From positions 403,670 through 467,669 of the forward strand of contig QRFJ01000779.1 in assembly GCA_006176705.1 (NCBI GenBank): a DNA stretch of 64,000 nucleotides, given 5' to 3'. The number at the start of each line of letters is the position of its first letter. Positions within the stretch are counted from its first letter, which is position 1. The DNA is from Cocos nucifera. Lineage: Eukaryota > Streptophyta > Magnoliopsida > Arecales > Arecaceae. This document shows, piece after piece, positions 56,004-64,000 of the stretch. The translations under genes and the position numbers were made by a program. The notes beneath the pieces were generated by a model. That model did no database searches. It worked only from the letters and a program-made list of their open reading frames with translations, and had not been told where the DNA came from.

Positions 56004-59000
56004 CTAAAGCCAATTGGCTACAAGTCTAAGTCCCATCTTCTCAAGGTGGGCTTCGATCTTCTGCTGGCCCAATGGCTTTGTAAGTGGGTCTGCCACATTA
56101 TCTGCGGAGTTGACTCTCTTGACCTCGACGTAACCTTTCTCGAGGTAATCGCGGATGAGGTGGTATCGCCGCTCAATGTGCTTGGATTTTCTGGTGAGAC
56201 CTCGGCTCCTTAGCAAGGGCTATGGCGCCATTATTGTCGCAGTACAGAGGAATGGCATCTCTGATGGCATTCACTCAATTTCTGCAGCAAACTTCTTGTA
56301 CCAGAATGCTTCCTTCGCAGCCTCTGATGCAGCAATATATTCTGCTTCCATGGTGGAATCTGCTATCACTGTTCTGCTTGAAACTCTTCCAACTGACAGC
56401 TACCACCATTGCACACAAACAGACTTCCAGATGTCGACTTTCGATCATCTATATCGGACATAAAATCCTGAGTCTGTGTATCCCTGGACTTGGAGTTCTC
56501 CATTACCAAAGACCAACATCATATCCTTAGTTCTTCTCAAGTACTTAAGGATACATTTCACAGAAGTCCAGTGTTCTTCACCTGGATTTGACTGATATCT
56601 GCTTGTGACACTCACAGCATGGGCTATATCAGGTCGTGTACATAGCATGGCATACATGAGGCTCCCTATTGCAGAAGCATAAGGGATCTTGCTCATGCGC
56701 ATTCTATTTCCTCAGATATGCTAGGGCACATCTTCTTGGAAAGATGAATACCATGTCTGAAGGGTATTAATCCCCTCTTAGAGTTTTCCATACTAAACCT
56801 CTTTAGTACTTCCTCTATGTACATCTTCTGTGAAAGTCCTAGCATCCTATTCGGTCTATCTCTATAGACCTTAATTCCTAGAATAAAGGATGCTTCACCT
56901 AGGTCTTTCATGGAGAATTCCTTAGACAACCACATTTTGACTGATGTCAACATGGGAATATCATTCCCAATAAGGAGGATGTCATCCACGTACAATACGA
57001 GGAAGACAACAGCGCTCCCACTGACCCTTTTTGAAAACACATGGTTCCTCTTCATTTTTGATGAAACCAAAGTTTTTGATCACATCATTGAAATGAGTGT
57101 TCCAGCTCCGAGATGCTTGCTTAAGTCCATATATGGACCTTTGCAGCTTGCAAACCTTGTGATCAGTATCACTGGATGTGAAACCTAGCGGCTGTTCCAT
57201 ATAGATATCTTCCTCAAGATATCCATTTAGGAATGCCGTTTTCACATCCATTTGCCATATTTCATAATCGAAATAGGCTGCAACAGCAAGCAATGTGCGG
57301 ATGGATTTTAGCATAGCTACTGGGGAAAAGGTATCCTGATAGTCAATGCCTTCACGTTGACTATAACCTTTTGCCACCTAGTCTAGCCTTGAATGTCTCC
57401 ACATTCCCATCTGCACCAATCTTTCTCTTGAAGATCCATTTACACCCAATAGGTACTATACCTTCTGGTGGATCTACCAAGGTCCAGACTTGGTTTGAGT
57501 GCATCGAGTCAATTTCTGACTTCATTGCCTCAAGCCATTTCTCGGAGTCGATATCTGATATCGCCTCGTTGTAGGTTTTGGGATCATCACCATGAGCACC
57601 ATTACCTATGAGGAACATTTCCTCTACTTCCTCTGAAATAATACCTAAGTATCTTTCAGGGGGATGGGAAAACTCTTTCCGATCTACGAGGTGGAGGAGG
57701 TAGTGTTCTTATTGGCTCAACCTGATTTGGTTCCATTTGGTCCTTAGCTCGTTGCTGCTTGTGAGACTTTCTCATCAAGCTTAATCTGCTTTCCAATGCC
57801 ACTATCTTGAATAAACTATTTTTCAAAAAAATATGGCATGTCGACTCACAATCACATTGTGGTCTTCTGGAATGTAGAAATAGTATCCTAATGACTCTCT
57901 TTAGGATATCCTATGAATCGAGCTCTAAAGGACCTAAACTCTAACTTGTCCGCTTGTTGTCTTTTGACATGAGCCGGACAACCCCAAATTCTGAGATGAC
58001 TCAGACTTGGTTTCTTACCATGCCATATCTCATACGGTGTGGTAGGAATGGTTTTAGAGGGAACCCTATTCAGTAAATAGATTGAAGTTAATAGATGAAT
58101 GTCCCCAAAGAAAATCAGGGAGGTCTGTGAAGCTCATCATGGATCGAACCATATCCTAATAGGAGTCCGATTTCTCCATTCTGAAACCCCGTTGAGTTGA
58201 GGTGTTCCTGGTGGAGTCCATTGAGAGACTATGCCATTTTCCTTAAGATAGTCTAGGAATTCCTCGGACTAAGGTATTCACCTCCTCGATCTGATCGAAG
58301 AACCTTAATGGGATTTTTTCCAGTTTGTTTTTCTACTTCATGTCTGAATTCTTTGAACTTTTCAAAAGCTTCAGACTTGTGTCTCATAAGATACACATAC
58401 CCATACCTAGATAGATCATCGGTAAAGGTAATGAAGTAGACAAAATTGCCTCTAGAGCCGGCACATCAAATGGGCCGCACACATCAGTATGTACTAGGGC
58501 AAGGAGATCTGTGGCCCTCTCCCCATGTCCAACAAAAGGGAGTTTAGTCATTTTGCCTTGAAGACAAGATTCACAAGTTGGATATGACTCAAAAGTCAAT
58601 GGACTCAATAGCCCATTTTTCTCCAATTTGTTAATCCTATCTTCTGCTATATGACCTAATCTCAGGTGCCATAGATATCTGTCATTTGGACTATCCCTAG
58701 GTCGTTTGGCATTCACGTTTTGCTCGATAGTTAAAATAGGTACATCAATATGTAACTGATAAAGACCATTAATAAGGAAACCATTTGCAATTTTATTTCT
58801 TTCATAAAGAATGTTACAATGGTCCTTAAGAAAAGGTGATCACATAAGCCTTCTTGTGCTAAGCATGAAACAGAAATCAAATTCCTGCTAGCTGTGCAGG
58901 CACATAATAACAGTCTTTTAAAACTAAGTCTAAACCAGATGGTAATCGAAGAGGGTATGTTCCCACGGCTACTGCAGCAACTCTCTTGCTCCATTACCGA

Positions 59001-59993
59001 TGCGTAGGATCATGTCTCCATCCCTCAGCCTCCTGCTATCCTCAAGACCCTGCATAGAAGTGCACAGATGAGCACTAGAACCAGAGTCAAGCACCCAACT
59101 GGATGCAGAAGAAACCGTAAGGTTAGACTCAATAACGAGCATACCTCCAGAAGGACCTTCCTTCTTGTTCTTCAGGGTGGCCAGGTAAGTAGGGCAGTTC
59201 CGCTTCCAATGGCCGTCGCTGTTGCAATGGAAACACTTTCCTTTGCCATCGACCTTCTTCTTCGGTTCTGCCTTCTTCTTCTTTGATCCTTCCACCTTTT
59301 GCTTTTTCACAGACTTCTTTTTTTTTTCCATAAGACTTTCTTTTGGAAGAAGTCCGTTCCATAGCAAGAACTGAGCCTTTAGAACCTTTCATAGAAAGCT
59401 CAGCGGTAACCAGCATATTCATCAACTCGGCCAAGAGGAATTTTGAAGTTTATGCATGTGGTAATTCATGATGAATTGCCCATATGCATCAGTCAAGGAT
59501 TGCAGAATAATATCATTTCTGCAGATCCAAGTCCTAACTTCACACCGAGCTTCTCAAGCTCTTCCATGTCCTTGATCATTCATCAGACAGTGATCTTGGA
59601 CTGACTGCCCATCACGCATCTTAGCCTTAAAAAGTCATTTCGTGACTTGATATTTGGCTGCGCGACTCTGTTCACCAAACATCTCCTTGCAGGTGAGCCA
59701 ACATTTGGCGAGCAGTAGTCCCGATATCTTCATGTTGGCGCTGGAGCTCATCAGACATCGAGCCCAACATGTAGTATCTGGCCTTATTATCTTCGTCAAT
59801 CCATTTTTCCAGAGACGCTCTCTGTTCAGTGGATGGACGGGCTGGTAAGGTGGGAGGGTCCTGGTCCAAATACATGTGTTAACTTCTCTGAACCCAAAAT
59901 AATTTTGTAGTTCCTGAGCCAATCTTTATAATTGGGTCCAGTCAGTCTATGTGTGTCTCAGGATACGTGCCTAAGTGGGTTGGACGCAGACAT
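56004..59993 (-). pseudogene. gag-pol of A5
   Basis: Read from 59993 down: gag ATG (MSASNPL), capsid pieces such as LEKWIDEDNKARYYMLGSM, frameshifts, CCHC knuckle CFHCNSDGHWKRNC at about 59225, protease WVLDSGSSAHLC at about 59090, pre-integrase LWHLRLGHIAEDRINKL, integrase LVHTDVCGPFDV and SDRGGEY (about 58285, in another frame). Amber codon at 57816-57818, reverse transcriptase with VPIGCKWIFKRKIGADGN, MDVKTAFLNGYLEEDIYMEQ and YVDDILLIGND (about 56990), RNase H with STMEAEYIAASEAA in a shifted frame at about 56335, and a stop at 56004-56006. At least ten frame breaks. Confidence 0.85.
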
Positions 59994-60478
59994 TTTTCTT
60001 TTTCCTGTAGAGAGTCAAAGATTCTAGTTAGATACTGTAATTTTGACTTGACCAATTTGTTTAGGGATTTTATTTTTAAACAAATTAGCTCCCACTATTT
60101 TCTCGGATCCCTACACTCCCTCTGTAGAGATGCAAAAATCTCCGCGATTGATGATTTCTAGTGGGTGGTGCGGTCTCACCAACTGACTAATCACCTCACC
60201 TAACAGTTATTTGGTGATGGGTTAGCCAATGAGTGAACAACTCTTGTTCAATGATTCTCTAATCATGGTGCACCCAAACTTGGTCTCTAATTCATGAATC
60301 TCACCGTATCCCGGAATATTGATCCACTCCTTAGTTAAGTCAGACCCACCATTTGCATAGACTGGGATTTTTAATTGGATCTCTTACCATATCCGGAATA
60401 TTGAGCCCAATCCATCTTCCAGCCCATAGCATCAATGCCTAATAGTCATGGTTGCGTCTTTTCGGTGCAACTGAACCA
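59994..60478 (-). other. Part of the A5 leader
   Basis: Matches the reverse complement of about 37200-37686, the gag-proximal end of the Copia-A leader. It is cut after GCAACTGAACCA at 60478 by the B1 LTR. The stem-loop part of the leader is not in the window. Confidence 0.8.
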
Positions 60479-61094
60479 TGTTGGAAATATGTGCTCTTTC
60501 CACATGGATCGGCATGGCCGTCGGTGATTAGCCAAGCAATAAGGAAGTACTTTTTAGAGATCTCTGCAAAAGCATGATCAAATAAATCAAGAAATGGAGA
60601 AAAAGAGAAGAAGAGATTTCTGAGAGAAAAGAGCTTTTATTTAGTATATTTCAGCACCCTTACAACCTTGACCTATTTCCAGTGTATATACTTTACAAAG
60701 GGTCAAGCCCAAGCTCATAGAAAAACTCTCCAAATTCAAACAATCCACGTACATAAAATAATAACCCACGAAAACTGAGCTGGCCTAGTTTCAAACTGAG
60801 CCAGCTAACCTACGATTGGATCGTCTTAGTCCCAGACTAAGCTAACCCAGTTGTGTACCATGCCAATAGTCCAAAAATACTGCTCTCTATCTAGATTTTC
60901 CTCTAAAACCTAGCTAACCCAGTCCTGGACTAAGCCGACCCAGTTTCCAACTGAGCTGGCTCAATCTCCGAGTGAGCCAGTCTAGTTTCTGAACTTTAGT
61001 ATTGAGATCGATTCTTCTTTCGGCTTGCTCTCATCTTTTCATGACCTATCTTCTCATGTTTTCAAGACTTGAGAGTACCATGTCTGAGTTCACA
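60479..61094 (-). repeat. 3' LTR of B1
   Basis: 616 bp. On the minus strand it runs from TGTGAACTCAG, directly after the polypurine tract AAGGTGGAGAA, to ATATTTCCAACA. It contains repeated GAGCCAGC and AACTGAGC-like words at 60775-60985. Confidence 0.8.
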
Positions 61095-61112
61095 TTCTCC
61101 ACCTTGGTGCTT

Positions 61113-64000
61113 TCAAGTCCTTGTGAACTCATCTCTTCTCAACAGACCTATCCGTGCCACACATCTCTGAAAGCTATCTCTGGAGAGTACCTTCATGAGT
61201 GCATCAGACTGATTCTCCTTGGTATGGACCTTCATCAGTTCCACTTCACCTTCCTCCATCAACTCTCTGATCTTATGGTACGTTACATCTATGCTTTGTG
61301 CGTGCATGATAGACTGGGTTCTATGCCAACAATAGAGCACTCTGACTATCACTGAATAGTGTAACCTTGCTCTGCTCCACCCCCAACTCATCAATCAGCC
61401 ATCTAAACCAGAGGGCTTCCTTTGTAGCCTCCATTATCCCAATATACTCAGCCTCTATGGTAGACAAGATTGTGATTGGCTGAAGGATTGATCTCCAAAA
61501 CACCGATCCATCATATACATAGAAGAGGTATCCAGTAGTAGACCTCCTTGTATCAAGATCACCAGCATAATTTGCATCAACAAATTCTTCCAGAGGACCT
61601 GAACTTTCACATATCTTCACAAATTGTTCTCCAAATCCTCTCGGCTGCCCACCAAATATCAAACCATAATCCCTTGTTCCATGCAGATATCTCAATATCT
61701 ATTTCAATGCTTTCCAATGTTCCTTCCCAGGGTTAGCAATGTATCTACTAACCATGCTCATAGCACATGCTATATCTGGTCTATAGCACACCATAGTGTA
61801 CATCACACTGCCTACAGCATTTATATAAGGGACTCGTTCCATGTACTCTCTCTCCTCTTCTAACTTGGGGTACTGTAACTTGGAGAGAGATATATGGCTC
61901 GACAATAGCGTCTCTATAGGTTTGCCCTTCTCCATCCCAAACCTCTCCAGAACCTTCTGGATATACTTTTCTTGTGACAAATGGAGTACTCTTTTGCATC
62001 TATCTCTGCAAATCTCCATTCCAAGGATTTTCTTAGCTGGATCCAAATCTTTCATCTCAAATTCAGATGATAATGCCCTTTTCAACCTTTTCACAGCATC
62101 CATGCTTCTACTAGCTATGAGCATATCATCTATATATAATAATAGGTACAGGGCATCCTCCTTATCTACATTCTTGATGTAGACACAACAATCATGTTCA
62201 CATCTGCTGAAATCCAAGCTTAAGACAAAGCTATCAAACCTTCGATACCACTGACGAGGAGATTATTTTAAGCCATACAAAGACTTCCTGAGTAAACACA
62301 TCTTTTCTTCCTATCCCATCTCCATGAAATCATCTAGCTGCTTCATGTAGATTCTTTCCTCCAAAGTCCCATGAAGGAAGGCTGTTTTCACGTCCATCTA
62401 TTTCAATTCCATATTATGCTGTGCTACCAGTGATAGCAAAACTCGAATAGATGTATGAGGCACCACAGGCGAGAAAATTTTTGTGTAGAAAATTCCTTCC
62501 CTTTGTGAGTATCCCATTGCTACCAGCCTTGCTTTGAATCTGACTCCACCTTGTTCTGAAGGTGCTTCTTTCTTTGTGAACACCCACTTTGAGCCAATAG
62601 GTCGAGCACCCTCTAGAAGACCCACCAGCTGCCATGTCTAATTCTTCTCAAGTGATTCCATCTCCTCCATCATGGCCTGCATCCATGAATCATGATCCTC
62701 ACTCTCCATGGCCTCTGCATAATTCTTTAGATCTCCATTAGTGGTGATGAGTGCATAGGAGATAACCTCATCAATGCCATATCTGACTGGTCTCTTAATA
62801 GTATGCTGGGGCTTGTGCAAAGCCACTCTCATTGGCACATCTCTGCCTGATGTCTGTGGCTGCTCCTGCACATCTGTCTAAACTACCGGCCCTTCATGTC
62901 GATTTTCAATCTGAGATAATACCTTTCTGCCTAGCTCCACCTCAATAGGAATACTCCTGTAAGTGGATGTAACCTGCATGCCATCATTCTCTGACTGGCC
63001 ACCGCTGTTCACCTTTGTTTCTCTAGTTTCATCTATCCCAAAACTCCTCAAGATGCTCTTCTCATCAAAGATAACATCCCTGCTGATCACTGACTTCTAT
63101 GCCTAAGAGTCCCATAGTAGGTACCCCTTGACTCCTTGTGGAAATCCTATAAATGTCATCTTTTGAGATTTTGGGCTCAACTTGCTTTTCTCGGTTGCCT
63201 GCAATGTGCATAAGCTGTCCAACCGAAGACATTTAGGTGGCCAAGCTCCACCTTCTTTTCACTTCAGACCTCTTCTGGAATGCCTCCATTTAGCTTATAA
63301 TGTGCGGACCTGTTCACAAGAAAATAAGAAAAAATTAGAGTATCACCCCAAAAGGACTTTGGGAGTGATGTCTACAGCCTCAAACTCCATGCCTTCTCGG
63401 TCAGTGTTCGGTTCATCCTCTCCGCGACACCATTCTGCTGGAGAGTCATCTTCACCGTGTAATGGCGTTTGATTTCATTTTTCTTATAGTACCTCCTGAA
63501 CTCCACGCTAGTATACTCCCCTCCATTGTTCAACCTCAGGCACTTTACCTATCTTTCTGACTCCTCTACTTCAGCTCTCCAGGCTTTGAACTGAGCAAAC
63601 ACCTCTGATTTTTCTCTGATCAGATAAACCCATACCTTCCTTTAGAAATCATCAATGAAAGTAACAAAGTATTTTGCCCCACCTTTAGCTGATATAGGAG
63701 CTGATCCCCACACATCCGAGTGCACTAAATCCAGCACTCCCTCACTGTGCTTGGTACTTCTAGCAAACTTCACCCTATGCTGTTTGCCAAAGATAAACAG
63801 CTCACAAAGATCTATGCCCTCCTTCTTCAGGGCTGGGATCATACCTCTTCTGCTTAGTTCTATGAGCATACGGTCACTCATATGATCCATCCAATACTGC
63901 CACAGTCGATATAAAATTTTCTCCTCCTATGCTACTGCTAGCACCTCTGCACTATCATTTATCACTGAGCCTTTCATTCTGTAAAGATTGTTGCTCAGTC
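61113..64000 (-). pseudogene. Integrase, reverse transcriptase and RNase H of B1
   Basis: Read from 64000 down: pre-integrase DLCELFIFGKQHRVKF, integrase VLDLVHSDVWGSAPIS and FVTFIDDF, then RLNNGGEYTS near 63520, where the second catalytic Asp is Asn, and QQNGVAERMNRTL. The integrase C-terminal part is to 62880. Reverse transcriptase has GARPIGSKWVFTKKEAPSEQ, FKARLVAMGYSQREGI and YIDDMLIASRSMD (about 62125). RNase H has FVDANYAGDLDTRRSTTGYL, LSTIEAEYIGIMEATKEALW and HIDVRYHKIRELMEEGEVE. Stops and frameshifts occur between most domains. The gag end lies beyond the window. Confidence 0.85.

Larger units (their letters stand above)
53650..60478 (-). mobile_element. Copia-A element A5, minus strand
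   Basis: 3' LTR 53650-55989, pol-gag 56004-59993, leader 59994-60478, where the B1 element interrupts it; the remaining leader and 5' LTR should lie beyond the right edge. It inserted in the RNase H of C1 (left flank GCAGC at 53645-53649). Unlike A4 it keeps the full RNase H region. It shares the gag frameshift near 59630 and the amber codon at 57816-57818 with A4. Confidence 0.87.
60479..64000 (-). mobile_element. Copia element B1, minus strand, 3' LTR and pol
   Basis: LTR 60479-61094 with pol from 61113 to the window end. It is a different family from Copia-A: short LTR, distinct RNase H and integrase sequence. The left flank is AACCA (60474-60478); the other end is outside. The proteins resemble the TNT1-type copia polyprotein. 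Confidence 0.85.

Overview
The window looks like repeat-dense, probably heterochromatic DNA from a large plant genome. A monocot, perhaps a palm, is my guess from the style of the retroelement proteins; I cannot confirm the species. I see no intact cellular gene, tRNA or rRNA. Almost every base belongs to LTR retrotransposons inserted into one another. All names below (A1-A5, B1, C1, D1, SIRE-like, Tat-like) are mine.

Left block, 1-26039. The left edge is the 5' end of a minus-strand Copia-A element (A1, LTR 295-2573). The oldest layer is a minus-strand gag-like, coiled-coil reading frame with a plausible intron (2574-3321 and 25148-26039). It was split by a SIRE-like Ty1/copia element (3322-25147; TSD TTGGC/CCGGC). 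That element carries gag, integrase, reverse transcriptase, RNase H and a third, envelope-like ORF. It was in turn hit by a Tat-type Ty3/gypsy element (5916-15945; dual RNase H, twelve 115-bp repeats in the 3' UTR) and by a Copia-A solo LTR (17499-19757; TSD AGTAC/AGTAT).

Middle block, 26040-49166. An old Copia-A element begins at 26040 and its probable 3' end is at 47902-49166. One or two younger Copia-A copies sit inside it (33529-41645 and 42646-47896), separated by a gap of exactly 1000 N. Sequence on the two sides of the gap repeats for about 3.18 kb nearly identically, so the second copy may be an unmerged contig overlap rather than a second element.

Right block, 49167-64000. A truncated plus-strand copia 5' end (D1) was hit by a minus-strand copia (C1; LTR 50733-53303). 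C1 was hit within its RNase H region by a minus-strand Copia-A (A5; LTR 53650-55989). A5 was hit within its leader by another minus-strand copia (B1; LTR 60479-61094, pol to the window end).

All coding regions are broken by stops or frameshifts. The best preserved is the 435-codon protease-integrase stretch at 42709-44016. The most interesting signals belong to the Copia-A family. The three independent copies that span the site, plus the possible duplicate, share one in-frame amber codon between integrase and reverse transcriptase. Its leader and LTR RNAs contain long hairpins with compensatory changes between copies. Its U3 has a dense cluster of W-box-like TTGAC motifs.
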